Shown: positions 37,571 through 49,486, counted from the stretch's first letter. The stretch: DNA of 64,000 bases from Pyricularia pennisetigena (GCF_004337985.1 NC_043742.1:854176-918175); one strand, 5' to 3'. A program made the numbers and translations. Notes: generated by a model from the letters alone, not told the origin.

Positions 37571-38635
37571 AGGTAATGGTCGTATTTGGTTACGAAACGA
37601 TAAATGTTTTAGTATAACATATTAATATAACAGGTTAATATCTCCTTTTATTGGATTACGATAATTATTATAATCCCTGCACTAATATATCCTATTATTT
37701 ACTATATTATAATAATTATTACAATTTCTTGCGGTAATACCAAATAATTATTGCTATAATGTAACAGCTATTACAATTTAGTTTTTACCCTTTTATATAT
37801 TTTATAATAAAGGGTACAGTTTTAATTATTGGTTAGTTTATTTTCAATCGCCAACGTATTCGGGTTTTTAACTTATTTTAAAGCAGGTAATCCCGGCAAA
37901 TAAATTAAAGGTAACAAAACACCCGTTTGGTAACAAACCTTGGCCTCCGTACCGGATATATTTAACGATAGGGGTACTAAACCCATTTTCGATAATTTGG
38001 CAAATCGGCGTCGCCTACCCCTTATCCCCCCTTTGATCCGCTAAGGCGATATTAACCTCCCCGGGCTAAAAACATTCGCAAACAAATTTAAACCGGTTAT
38101 AATTCCTACAATTTTGGCTACGATATTAATTTATTTGCGGATAATAACCACCGGACCTAATTTTAAAGACGGCGATTTGAGGTTTAAAACCGTTAATTTT
38201 GGATTATATATATATGGCGGCTATTATATCGACGATTGGTTTAAAATTTACTACTATTTCCTTTATTTTATTTTTCGCTGGTAAGGAAAAGTCGTTATTG
38301 GAAATAAAAAAAGTCCCAACGACTTTGGTGGAAATTACCGCAACCCTTTCAAATCTAATATCGAATAATCCTCCACCCTATTTATTATCGCCGATTATAC
38401 AATTATCGCCGATAACGTTATCGCCCTAAATAATTTGTATTTAATGCAATTTTAGCATCGTTTGGTTGCCCGTTCGCGAACCGACCAAACCATCGACGTC
38501 GCCAATTTATTTGGTTTTAACCGCGTTTATTATAATAGGACGATAATAATATTCGTTATCGATACCTGGTCCCGTTTTAAACCTATCAAAATCCGACGGT
38601 TAAAAAAGAAAAAAAGCGTGTAAATTAAATTTAAA
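37571..38635 (+). other. E2 inter-gene or 5' coding segment of unknown nature
   Basis: A plus-strand reading gives VPDIFNDRGTKPIFDNLANR (about 37950-38010) and FKDGDLRFKTVNFGLYIYGG (about 38160-38220), both also present in E1. They may be the start of the SNF2-like gene or a separate small gene. I cannot decide. Palindromes of the TTGTAA..TTACAA type occur near 37735 and 37765. Confidence 0.35.
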
Positions 38636-39149
38636 TGCACCTATTGGATTTATTAATATTTAAAAATATTTTCAACAATTTATATGACGAAGGGCGGTTT
38701 TATCGTCCTATTTTTACCAAACCTAAAATAAAAATTACCGAATTTTATCCCAAACTTTTTGGCGACGACCAATAAAACGATTTCCTTAATTTTATACAAA
38801 CCCAATCCATTATCGCCGATCGATTTACTAATATAAACAGCGTAAAAAAGGAAATTCTCGAGGACGCCCGCGAAAAAAATCCTAACGGCTTCTTTGGTAT
38901 ATTATACGTAATTTTCCATTTTAACCAAAAGTCATCCCTGGATTGGTTATTTGTTTAATTCGGACGCGATTTAAGCTGTTATAAAAAATTCGCGCCTTTT
39001 TTAAAACATTTTACCTATCGACGGTTTAAATACCGATAACAAAATCGGTTTTAAATACAAAAGAATTAAGGGCAAATACTTTTAATTTAACTGGGATATA
39101 CGTAATGCTCTTTTTGGTCGCTATTGGCTACCCTATTAAATGGTCACTA

Positions 39150-39320
39150 AATTATATATATATTATCCCTAATAATTGTAACTATCGTTATAATTTTGCC
39201 CCTATTTTTGTAACCACTATTACAATCTTGCCCCTATTTTTACAATTATTGTTATAATCCCACCCCTATTTTTGTAACTATTATTACAATTTTTATTTTT
39301 GCTAAACTAATTTTTTTTCG
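39150..39320 (+). repeat. minisatellite inside the SNF2-like gene, probably intronic
   Basis: Four to five units of about 32 bp, each with TTTGCCCCTATTTTTGTAAC followed by ATTACAAT or a close variant. The equivalent block in E1 (15160-15360) is longer and also contains an (AT)n run. It separates the N-terminal extension from motif I. Confidence 0.65.
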
Positions 39321-39885
39321 GTTTAAATACCTACACCCTATTAAAATTGGAGCAGTTAACTTTTAAAAATTGGTTATTAACCAACGAAATGGGCATAGGA
39401 AAAACGATTATTTATTTTACGGCGATTTATATATAATATATCCGTTACCAATACGACCGATTTATCCAAAATACCGACGGATATTTTCCCATTTTAATTT
39501 TCGTCCCGGCTAATTGTGTTTCGCAAATATTTAAAAAACAAAAATCAATTTCCCAACCCTCGACGTTAAATGTTATCATAATTTAACCGAAATATGCGCT
39601 ACCAATACCCCGCGAACGGTTATTATTTTTACCCAGGCGCAGTTCTACGATATTTTAACCATATTCGCGGCCCGCAAATTTAATCCCAAATCTGCGGGTA
39701 CGGTTATTATTATATTTTATTCAATATTCCTAATCCGAAAAATTAAGCAATTGGACGAAATTTATAACGCGGAAAAGGTGTTTAACCCATAATGCATAAA
39801 TAAGGTTATCGATTTTAATTTTTAGCCGCGCCCCCCCGACGTCGACAATTTCGACGATAATTCCAATCTTGAGAATAATACCCAG

Positions 39886-39959
39886 TAAATGGTTTTTTGT
39901 AACAATTGTTATAATTTCGTTATATTAATATATTTATTTAAATTAAATAATTTTATTAG
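39886..39959 (+). other. possible spliceosomal intron in the SNF2-like relic
   Basis: GTAAATGG at 39886 and ATTTTATTAG ending at 39959 bound a 74-bp AT-rich block with the palindrome TTGTAACAATTGTTATAA. The size is typical of fungal introns. The splice sites are guessed from consensus only. Confidence 0.4.
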
Positions 39960-41750
39960 GAACCGTTAGCGCAGAAACGGTTGGAAGGCCGACTTTTCCA
40001 CGGGCGAAAACACCAAAAATATCCGGCGTTTAATTATATATTTACTATCCGGTACCTTTTTTTAACGTATAATTGGAAACGAAATTTAATACCTCCGTTA
40101 CCGCGAATCGATAATATACCGCGCATTTCGCCTTATTTTTTGTATGAATTGGGGTATAACCACTGCTACGCCGATTATTAATAAAATTAAAAACATTATT
40201 AGCCTTAATACCCTGGTTTGGGACAAAATTGCGATTTTTTTCGCCCGACCTAAAAGCTTATCCTAGGAAAATATATTTACGGTTAATTACATTTGGGAAA
40301 ATAATGGTTATTTTATTGATTTTAATATCGATAAAAACACCAAAATTGGTTTATAAAAATTCGAATCGATAGGTTGGAAATAATGGTTGTTTTACCCTCG
40401 AATTTTAAACTTTATAATTCCTACCATTATACCAAACGAAAAATCGTTAATAATTTTTAAATATACGGGCGTATTTACGGTACGTAGGGGTATAAATACC
40501 GGGTTTATTTTACCCAGCGGTACAATTATTTATCCCCGTAAACGCATCCCGTTTTATAATATTATTATTAAAAAATTCCAATTTAACCACCGTTTTGAAA
40601 ACGTTATAACGAATACCGAAACAATTTTTAAAAATATTATTACCGTATTCGTGGGCGAAAATACCGACGATATTGGTCCCGCTTTATTAGGAATTCCCAC
40701 TAATGCGGATATTATAATTGGTATCCGCCAAACCTCGGTTTTTTTTAATATGGGTTTTATCCGCCTGCTGCAGTTTTTGGCAATTAATTACCTTTTTTAA
40801 TTAATAATTTACGCCGAGGACGATACCCGGGATATTAATTCGGCGGAACTGGGTAAACTATTGACGTTAAAAAAAATGGATTTTAAAGCCAAACACCGCA
40901 ACGTCCGACAAAATTTCAAAAAAGTTTACAGGAAAAAAAACCCGCCTTGGATCGGTATTTGTGGACGTTTTAATTTAATATAACGGCGACGGTCCTTTTA
41001 ATTAAGCTTTTCGAAAACTTGCACTAATTCTAAAACGTTACCTCCGTCGGGCAAGGTTAAAATAATCCATTTTATATTAAACGAATCGCTATTTATTGCC
41101 CGCGTGGTCAAAATTTGTATGGAAAAAAAGAAAAAAAGGTTAACGCGTCCTGGTTATAACTCCTAATTTTTGGATTTAAGCGTAAATTGGCCATATGGTA
41201 ATAATTATTACAATTGTTTTCCTTCCCCCCAACTATTGTAACAATTATTACAATTTTTTTATTTTTGGATTGTAACAAATATTATAATGGTTATTATTTC
41301 TCCATTTTTGTAATAATTGTTACAATTTTTAATATATTTGCTAATTTTTTAATTTTATTATTTCTATTTTGGAAAAAGCCAGTTTCGGTGTGGCTATTAT
41401 CCGATTAAACCTATCCCAAGCCGAACGCGATAAAACCGTTTCCGATTTTACCGATTTTAGCTCCAAGTTTAACGTTTATGTCCTAAATATTAACATTTTC
41501 AGCGCTGGTTTTAATTTGCACCCCAATTGTTATACTGTTATTATTATCCCTTTAATATGGAACGCCAATATACAGTTGCAAATTTATGGTCGTTTAATTC
41601 GGTTAGGTTAAAATAAACCTATTATTTAACGCATTTTCGAAATGCGAAATACCTTTTTCAATTGGGTAAAAGATCGCATATTCCGGAAGGTTAATGCCCT
41701 TTTTTTATTGTTCCGGCCGTTGCTAATATATAGTAAATATTATTCAAATA

Positions 41751-42880
41751 TATAACGCGTATGCGTTTCCCCAAAACTATCCAATTTCCAATTATTAAAC
41801 AATTCCTAACGTATAAAATAATGGCAATTATATTTTCCTGGCCTTTTAACTGTTTCGTTTAAATAATAAAACCCCCCGAGTATTTTAATATTTTTTGTTT
41901 TAACAGGGCGCGCCGCATAGGCGAATTTTATTTTCGCCTGGTTTTAAAGCTTATATTAAATATGCCTAAACAGTTTAACAAATAGGATTTGGTCGAAAAA
42001 ACGTCAATTTTTATTTTAACGTTAGGTCTAGCTTATATTAACTACTAATACCAGGAGCAAAATGGTGGCCGTAATACGTTTATTAATTATATTAATCGTA
42101 TACATTTATTTGATTTTAATTTTACCATTATAAATTAAAAGTTTGTGGTTAAATTAATAAAATGGATTAAAAACAGCGATAAATTCTACGACGAAACCGC
42201 GACCGCGCGGGTTATCGGGGCCCTAATAAGGGATTTTGGCTCCTGGGTTATTTAACGCCGGGAAACTAATAAACCGTTTGAAAAAGGTATTTTTGGTAAT
42301 AATAACGCCGACTTTTTAACGGTCGTTATTCCGTTTTTTTTATTTATCGATTTTGGCCTTAATTACGATAAATTTATATTCGATTCGCTAAGGAAATTTT
42401 GCATACCTATTTTGAAAAGGATAAGGAGGAGGACGATTCGGTCCCTGGATCGTTTACCGCGACCCCAATTCGGAAAAAAAGGCGTGGTTTTAATAAACCT
42501 ATTCCTAAAAAAACATTTAACGCTGTTACACGTTTTCGTCTTTTTTAATCGGTTTGGGTTTTTTTATTTTGCTTTTTTTTGGGGTTTGGTGCTAGGAAAT
42601 TGGGGTTTTTATATATATAATATTGTAATAATTATTTCTATTGGGATCCGGTTCAATGGATTTATTATTCGTGGTTAATAAAATATTATAATAACGGTTA
42701 TTACCAGGATTTTTTTTGCTGGATTTATAATTGGCGGTATGTAAAAGATATAGTTTATTTAGGTAAAAAAATGGATAAAAAACGGGTTATTTATACGGAG
42801 GATTTTGGAGGAAATTATATCTCGTTTTTTATTTTAGACCAAATTTACGATTGGTATTTGTTTATTTATATTTATTAGTT
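41751..42880 (+). other. E2 downstream of the SNF2-like core, unassigned
   Basis: The reading continues with runs such as LAYINYQYQE-like sequence near 42030 and FDFNFTI near 42110. It may be the C-terminal extension of the SNF2-like protein. The minus strand shows nothing convincing until 43186. The open frame at 42412-42678 has a hydrophobic, biased composition and no similarity that I can name. Confidence 0.3.
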
Positions 42881-43185
42881 TTGCGGACGTTGTTTTACCT
42901 CCGTTATTCGCGGGTAAAGTTACCGTTATTCGTCCATTAATTCCTTTTTATAATGGAACGATCCTCGCTTTTACCAGTATTGGTTTGCGTAATTTGCCTT
43001 TTATTATTTCAAATTTTATACGCCTTTTTCGTCGGATTTTCTTATATTCCGTCCAGCAAATCTCCTTCGGTGTTAATTATACCATTAATATTTAAACCGT
43101 CTATCCGGTTATATCCCTTTTTTGGATTTGCCCCTATTTTTTCAATATCCGCCTGAAATAGCACGCTGTTAAAGCGTACGATTTT

Positions 43186-44786
43186 TTAATTAAATACCTC
43201 CAATTTATCGCCTATTAGCTTTTTTAAACACAGGTATAATAAATTAGGGCCGTCGAAGTCGAAATTGGGTAATATTTCGACCTTTTCGTTTCCCCAACCA
43301 TTTTGGAATAATAAATACGTATAATGGATTATATTTTGGTTGGTTAATATTATATAATATTTGCTATTAATGCGTATACGGGCGATGTTTTCCAATATTT
43401 TACGTACCGTAATTGCGATTAACCCTATCGCTGCACAATTTAGGAATGTTTTTCGCAAATCGTGCGTGGAATTGCGGTTATTTTTAATATTTATGGCGAA
43501 ATTTCTATTAATATGTTTAATTGCTAAATTTGCCGGTTTAAATCCACTCCCGGCCGTGGTATATTTTACAAACGCTGATTTTAAAATCCCGGTGCGCAGC
43601 GGTTAATTTATAACCTTTAATCGTAATAACCAGGTTAAATATAATATTTTAAGGCTATAATTTTTTGTTTTGCAACCGTAAAAAAATAAAACCAATTGCG
43701 GTATTATAGTTTCCAATACGCCGTAATTTCCTTAGTGGAACGCGTTTATTATTATTTATAAAAGGGCAAATATTTGCAAATAGCGGCGTTACGTGGGGAA
43801 AGCGATATTTATTTTGGGTTTTATATCCGATAATCCAATACCCATTAAACCGTTAATATAACCAACAAATATGTTATCGTAAATACGGTTTACTACGGAA
43901 ATATATATATTATATAATATATCGGTAAAAGCCTTCTCCAAAACGTTTTTAAAAATTTAATCCCTATTTAATAATCCGTTTTTGATTAAAAATAGCAATT
44001 ATAATATATAAAATGCGGGACCAGAACGCATTTTGTAAAAACCGTAAAACGTGGTAAAACTCCTTTTTATTTTTTTAAAACTGGTTATATTTCCCTAACC
44101 CTATTATGTTTATAAATATAATAGGGGCGTAATATTGCCACAATTAGTTAATAAAATTGAATTCGATATGGAAAAACGCTGGTACGGGTAATATTTATTA
44201 TTTTTTGTTAAAAAGGTGGGATAATTTAATATAAACTCCCTAAATAGCACGGATATATAACGTTATTTTTTAATCCCCATAAACGAGGAACAGGACGGAA
44301 AAGTAGTCGAAATGGTCGGGTAACAGGTTTAAAAAACGTTTAAAAAGGATTTCGTGGATTTGGATAATTCCTGCGTATTTTTTTCGTTTTCGGTAATAGC
44401 GGGGGTTTGGATAAAATAGGAAATTAATATAATTCGTGCGAGGGTAGGGTATTGTGGGATTGCTCCAGGCGTATGTGGGCGGTTAAGGAATAAGAAACCA
44501 TAAATTTAATGCATTATATAATATTTGGCGTTTTCGTAATAGGTGTCCGGTTATTGTAAAAAAGCGGGCGTTTGCAACCATTTTTGGCGGAAAAGTACGG
44601 TAGCGTACCATTGGGACTGCGTGTATTATTTAAATCCTGGCGTTAATATAAGGAAATACGATATTAAATTTTGCATTCGGTTACGTTTTCCATATTTAAA
44701 ATCCTGTACCTTGTCCAAAAAATTGAAATTGTTATATACGAAGGATAGTATTAAATCACGAACAATCCTTTTTAAATTTGCTTATA

Positions 44787-44825
<39 letters not shown>

Positions 44826-45700
44826 TATTGCTATTCGCGGTAAAAGCTAAATATAAATATAAATATTGCTAATAACGTATTAGGGTAACGGCGACAAGCT
44901 GTTGGGTTTACCGTTTAATAATTTTATAAAATAAGCATATTCCAAACCCGGATAATGTGTTTATAATACGTCGTGGAATTTTATTATTTATAAAATATAA
45001 TGCGAATACGCGTAGCAAATAATTGTTTTTTGGGGGGAATATCCGTGGGTTAAAATCGCTAATATTAACATAACGCGTTAATCCTTTAACGTCGGGGGGT
45101 TTGTGGTTTTTAAAAAGGTATTTGGTTCCAGTTATACCACGTTCGAAATTTGTAACGACAAATAAAACGGGCGGTAACCCCGGGAATATAATAATAGTAA
45201 AAATATAAATTTATATAATATTGGCGTTTTGGACGGGATTTCCTGGGTGGACGTATCGAATACTTATTTAAACCAATCCATATCGTTTACGCTTTTGGCG
45301 GAACAATCTTTTATTCCCGAAAATTGGAAATTTATAAGCTCGAACCGGTTAAAAAAACGTAAATATTGTATTAATTGCTGCAATTCCCTACGCAGAAAAT
45401 CGGTTTCGATGGGCGTAAAAAATTTATTATTAAAACGGTATTCGACCCCATTAACGCGTAAACGTTTTTAAACTTAAAAGTTTCGTAATGTTTTTTTTAA
45501 AAAAGAATTTTCGCGATAAGGTAGGTCGGGTAATTTCGTAAAAATTTGCCGCTATTACCTAAACGTGGATAAATCGCGTAAAATTGGTGCGTCGGTAACG
45601 GTTGCGCCAAAATTTGGTAATATCGCGAATAAATTTGGTTTTGGGGTTTATTTCCGTTTCGGATTCGGATTTTTTCGGTAATTGCTTTTAATCGATTAAA
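43186..45700 (-). pseudogene. DUF6589-like protein relic, minus strand of E2
   Basis: The minus-strand reading is the coherent one here. From 45480 downward: VEYRFNNKFFTPIETDFLRR and FSGIKDCSAKSVNDMDWFK; around 43880-43650: GNYGVLETIIPQLVLFFYGC and NYSLKILYLTWLL; then PLRTGILKSAFVKYTTAGSG, LAIKHINRNFAINIKNNRNS followed by THDLRKTF, and a C-terminal FDFDGPNLLYLCLKKLIGDK ending at 43186. The pattern 'NYS.E.LYL..LL..P.R..IL...LVN..G....F...DL..EH.N' is what I remember of the fungal DUF6589 family, whose function is not established. Convergent with the SNF2-like gene. Broken by stops. Confidence 0.55.
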
Positions 45701-46210
45701 AATGGCCTAAATTCCTATTTATTTTCGAATATAAAATTGGGCGATAATAATTGGAATAACGATAAAAACGAAAATAATTGCGATATCGATGGAGGTAATG
45801 GGGTTAGGTCGGACGTAAAGTATTGGGTTGCAAATTGCGCGGATAAAAATACCTTTTCGGGTATATTTATTAATATTATTGGAAATGTGTTTTCCATTGT
45901 TGGATTCGGGTTTTATTTGGTTTAATAATATATTAGATAAAGGTTAATATAAATGAATATATGGTATAATAATAGAAATCTTTTATTTTTTTGTATATCG
46001 GGGGGAATGGTGGTTGGCGATATCGCAGCATTGGGTATTTTGTTGGGAGTACCGCCATAAACGGCGAAATACGACAAAATGTCCTTAAATTAGAACGAGC
46101 GCGATTTTTTCGGCCAATGTAATTGGTCGAAAAACCATGTGGCTGAAAGGTATATGGAGCGCTCGGTCCCCACTGCGAAGCAGGGGGGTTTAGGTTAAGC
46201 ATTGAAATTA
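45701..46210. repeat. beta terminal region of E2 and preceding spacer
   Basis: 46040-46210 is the beta end: an iteron (TACCGCCATAAACGGCGAAA, then TACGACAAAATGTCC), CGGCCAATGTAATTGGTCG (an inverted repeat around GGCCAAT/ATTGGTC), TATGGAGCGCTCGGTCCCC, CTGCGAAGCAGGGGGG and the terminal TGAAATTA. The same end occurs in N1-N5. The minus-strand ORFs reading PPASQWGPSAPCTFQPHG are products of this terminal repeat and not genes. Confidence 0.8.
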
Positions 46211-46239
46211 TTAACGAATGGGGTTAATTACCCTTTACC
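46211..46239 (+). repeat. 29-bp copia LTR remnant between E2 and N2
   Basis: It continues the LTR interrupted at 32403: the first nine bases are the E2 target duplication, and GGGGTTAATTACCCTTTACC follows, matching L3 at about 28150. N2 is inserted directly after it. Confidence 0.75.
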
Positions 46240-48165
46240 TAGTTTCAATGCTCAGACTGGACCCCCCTGCTTCGCAGTGGGGACCGAGCGCTCCATGTAC
46301 TTTTCAGCCACATGGCTTTTCGACCAATTGCATTGGCCGAAAAGATCGCGCTCGTTCTAGTCTGAGGACAATTTGTCAATTTTCGCCGTTTATAGCGGGT
46401 ATATATATTATATTAAAAATAGGCCTTATAAACGCCCTGCCAACGCAGGTTAAATGCAATTAATTGCAGTTTTTACACGCGTAGCCAATGGAATAGCGGT
46501 ATAATTAACACATTATTTTTAAAATACAATAGTAAAAAGCAAAACGGTATAACCATAATATGCTGTTAAAAACAGGCCTTGTAAAGGCCCTGCGACCGCA
46601 CGTTAAGCGCAGTCGGCTGCATTTTTCATACGCGCAGCCAATTGTACAGCGGCATAATCAGGATATGCAATTAAATATTCGAATAAATTATTAAATAAAA
46701 ATCATAAAAACATAAAATAACCTGCGTTGGACTAGTTGGAGGTTAGCAGTTCTGTTATGGACAACCGCGTCCCTGTGACCAATTTACTTGGAAAGATATT
46801 TAAATTATTAGTGGGATTTGTATTTTGTGATTATATTTAATCATTATTTTAAATAATAGGATATAGAACTGCTTTAAAGCTGAAAAATAAAATTCATAAT
46901 TTAACGGATTGAAAACTTTAGAGTGCATGCAGTTATCCTTAAAGACGAAGCTTTTATTGCTATTTTTATATTATTTATCAGTTTGTTAAAACATTGAATA
47001 ATTTGCGCAAATAAAGTTAAAGTAAAGAGGTACTCTAATATATTTATCATATTATTAAATTATATATGCTTGTTACTCAATTTCATCTTTATAAATTTTA
47101 TTTCATTAAATAAAGGAAAAAAATAGAAAAACAGCACAAATGTTACATTTCCTTTTACAAAAAAATAATATAGACTGATGTTACGAATGGGACTTCACAT
47201 TCAAGTTTGTTGATATATCTGATTAGGTCCCTGAAATTCTGGTTTTACTATCGTTGAAAATGGTAAAAATCTAAAAACGTTTCGATTATGAATTATGTAC
47301 AAGATTACATACATTTTACCTATCCGCGTATTTAACGGTTTATATAGTTCGATACATATACCAAACTGTCATATTCTACTATGTATACATAGGCCACCCC
47401 CCATGTGCAAAAAGCATAAAATTTGGCTGCAAAACAAAATAATATAAAATTAATTAAATAAAACAAAATATAAATAAAAAATACACATCTGGCATTTTTT
47501 ATATAAAAGGTGCTTAAAACCAATACAATCGATTGGATTTAGCGTGGACGTCTGTCTATATACGTTATCCAATCCCTATAATTTTGGTGTTATTATCGTT
47601 AAAACTGGTAAAAATATAAACGAGTTTCGATTGTAAACTATACGTAAAAATGTATGTATTTCACCTATCCGTTTATATAACGGTTTATATAATCCGGGTT
47701 ATATACCAAAGCTTAATATAACGGTATATATATATATATATATATATATACGACCCTCCACGTGCAAATATTATAATATTTGGTTAAAAATTGAAAATAA
47801 TATCAAAAATATCGAAAAAATAATACCGCTATAAACGGATTAAGGGCAGGTGTTATCCAATTCGGGCGTTATAGCAAATTAAAAAATGAATTAAATCGCT
47901 GCTAAAAGCGGTATTAAACGCTATCTTCAACGATATTTTCTTTTTTTAATATTTTGGGTAATTGTGGAATGAAAAAGGAGTGTGGGTTGCAAAAATGCCA
48001 AAAATACCGCGATAAACGGCGAAAATCGACAAATTATCCTTAAGCCTGAACCAGAACGTTTTTTGGATGGACCACAAGTATATTGCAAAACCGCAGTTTA
48101 ATTACGAAATAAGCGAAATGGATTAATTGTGGAATTTTGGGCTTTAGGGATAAACCCTGAAATTA
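46240..48165 (-). mobile_element. N2: non-autonomous E/N element, inverted
   Basis: It starts TAGTTTCAATGC (beta end) and ends TGAAATTA (alpha end, inverted), 1926 bp. Two ~100-bp TGTTAAAAACAGG-like mini-repeats lie next to the beta end (46410-46508 and 46562-46660). The internal region carries the two ~355-bp modules in inverted form. The flanks CCCTTTACC and GGTAAACCC are not direct repeats. Both are copia LTR sequence but in opposite orientation. Confidence 0.8.
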
Positions 48166-48326
48166 GGTAAACCCCATTCGCTAACCTTCGAATCGCAACT
48201 CCTATTATATGAAATAAAATAAATAATTTAATAACCCTAACAGCGCCATTTCGGTACTATATATTATGGTTTATATGCAAAATAAAAGTGAGCCTATTAT
48301 ATGCAAAATAATACATATAATTAACA
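48166..48326 (-). repeat. copia LTR fragment, inverted
   Basis: Reverse complement of the first ~160 bp of the LTR, ending ATATAATTAACA at 48326. It includes the TTGTATATAAGCC-equivalent region. The rest of this LTR is missing at the N2 junction. Confidence 0.75.
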
Positions 48327-49150
48327 GCACCATTTTCTATTCCCAAAAACTAAAGACCGACCAAAATTGGAAATTACGCCACCGGATAAACCTACCGAAA
48401 TAATAATTGGTAATTATTATAACGGTAATACCATAATAATAAAAGTGTAATTAAAAAATACTGCGTAAAAACTTTTATTTTATTTAATAAAAAACAAATT
48501 TAAAAACTTATTAGGAAAATCGAATCCCAAACAAAATTAGAATTCGGAAAAAACGATTCCAAAAACATTTTAGGGAAAATCTCGGTTAATTACCGCCGCT
48601 TTTCCTGTTTAATCTCTTTACGTTTCACCCCATCCAATTATCCAAATAATCGATATTACGACAAACCGTTTTATTTTTTTTTAATATATGTTTTTTTATT
48701 TTCGTAAAAAGAAAACATTTTCCTCCACCATTTACAGTTTATCTTAAAAGTGTAAATATTAAACCGCGATCCAGTATTGTTATTCCCGAAAAACGCCTAT
48801 TATATCGCATTGCAAACGGCGTAAACGCATTTATTTAATATAGCGAATAAAAAAATACAAAAAACAAATTATTTCGATAAACGGTGGACAAATAACCGCG
48901 AAATTTAATAACGCGATTAAATATAACGCGATAAAATTTACAAATAAAATCAAAAGGTGAAAATAAAAATTAAAGGAATATAAATTATTTAAAACTAAAA
49001 GGATATGGTTAAAAAAGAGGAAATTTGATATTATTACCAAACAATTGGGCCGGTACCAGTAAAATTAATTGGGGTTAAACCCTTTTAAACGATATTAAAC
49101 CAAAAAAAGTAGCGACCGGTAAAAATAAAATTATATTAAAATATTATTAC
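48327..49150. other. unrecognised AT-rich sequence
   Basis: No open frame or repeat match that I can support. Composition is as in the other decayed parts. A minus-strand ORF at 48831-49040 is low-complexity (Phe/Leu/Ile-rich) and not believable. Confidence 0.5.
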
Positions 49151-49289
49151 GTAAGTCCACGTAACCATTAAGGAATGGATATAATTAATATATAATATAT
49201 TAGCTATAGCAGGGCAAATAATATCTTGGCTATAAAATATATTATAAATATTATATTAAAAATATTATATATGTAAAATACGGTTATTA

Positions 49290-49486
49290 TTGTGTAAACA
49301 AATTCGATTTCAGGATTGTTTAGCAGCAATCAAATTCTGATTACCTTCAATATTTACTTAAAAACAATTTTATCACCCCAGTTATTAAAAACCCCAAATT
49401 AGCGCAAATTACGTAGGTAAAACGCTCAATTGTTCTAACCCATTTGTACTTCACCCTAAAGACAGGTTACCCGATACCTTAATTTT
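49290..49486 (+). repeat. R-family LTR, plus strand, interrupted by N3
   Basis: It contains GGATTGTTTAGCAGCAATCA and GACAGGTTACCCGATACCTT, matching 63640-63790. The left boundary is not clear (perhaps near 49150). The last bases, TCGTAATA, lie on the other side of N3 at 51377-51384. Confidence 0.65.

Larger units (their letters stand above)
38636..41750 (+). pseudogene. SNF2-type helicase/ATPase relic, E2 copy
   Basis: Motifs in order: an N-terminal extension (HLLDLLIFKNIFNNLYDEGR, 38636 on); LEQLTFKNWLLTNEMGIGKT (39340-39406; motif I with the SNF2 DEMGLGKT form); PILIFVPANC (motif Ia, about 39490); LIIYLLSGTF (motif III, LSGTP in the family, about 40030-40065); VYVLNINIFSAGFNLHPNCY (motif V) and IIPLIWNANIQLQIYGRLIR (motif VI, 41520-41605). 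In intact proteins this order marks Snf2/Rad5-type ATPases. Three AT-rich blocks with palindromic repeats (39150-39310, 39886-39959, 41195-41345) interrupt the conserved regions and look intronic. Stops and frame changes elsewhere. Confidence 0.75.
32404..46210 (+). mobile_element. E2: complete 13.8-kb TIR element with RecQ-, SNF2- and DUF6589-like genes
   Basis: It starts TAGTCTCA and ends TGAAATTA (from TGAGACTA). The flanks TTAAAGAAT (32395-32403) and TTAACGAAT (46211-46219) form a 9-bp target duplication inside a copia LTR. The LTR sequence continues on both sides, which proves the boundaries. The left (alpha) end and right (beta) end differ apart from the terminal octamer and the iteron near TCGCCGTTTATAGCGG. 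Gene order: RecQ-like (+), Asn-rich unknown (+), SNF2-like (+), DUF6589-like (-). All genes are broken by RIP-type stops and frameshifts. Confidence 0.85.

Noticed and set aside
43186..43606. Tyrosine recombinase (HDLRKTF resembles the H-x-x-R box), as in Cryptons or Starship captains
   Set aside because: No upstream Arg box or downstream Tyr in the right context, and the element has TIRs and 9-bp duplications, which Cryptons and Starships lack. The flanking sequence fits DUF6589 better.
45933..46463. ORFs reading PPASQWGPSAPCTFQPHG, found in many places (also 51151-51363 and 56072-56302)
   Set aside because: They are translations of the beta terminal repeat, recur with it on either strand, and lie in the TIR.
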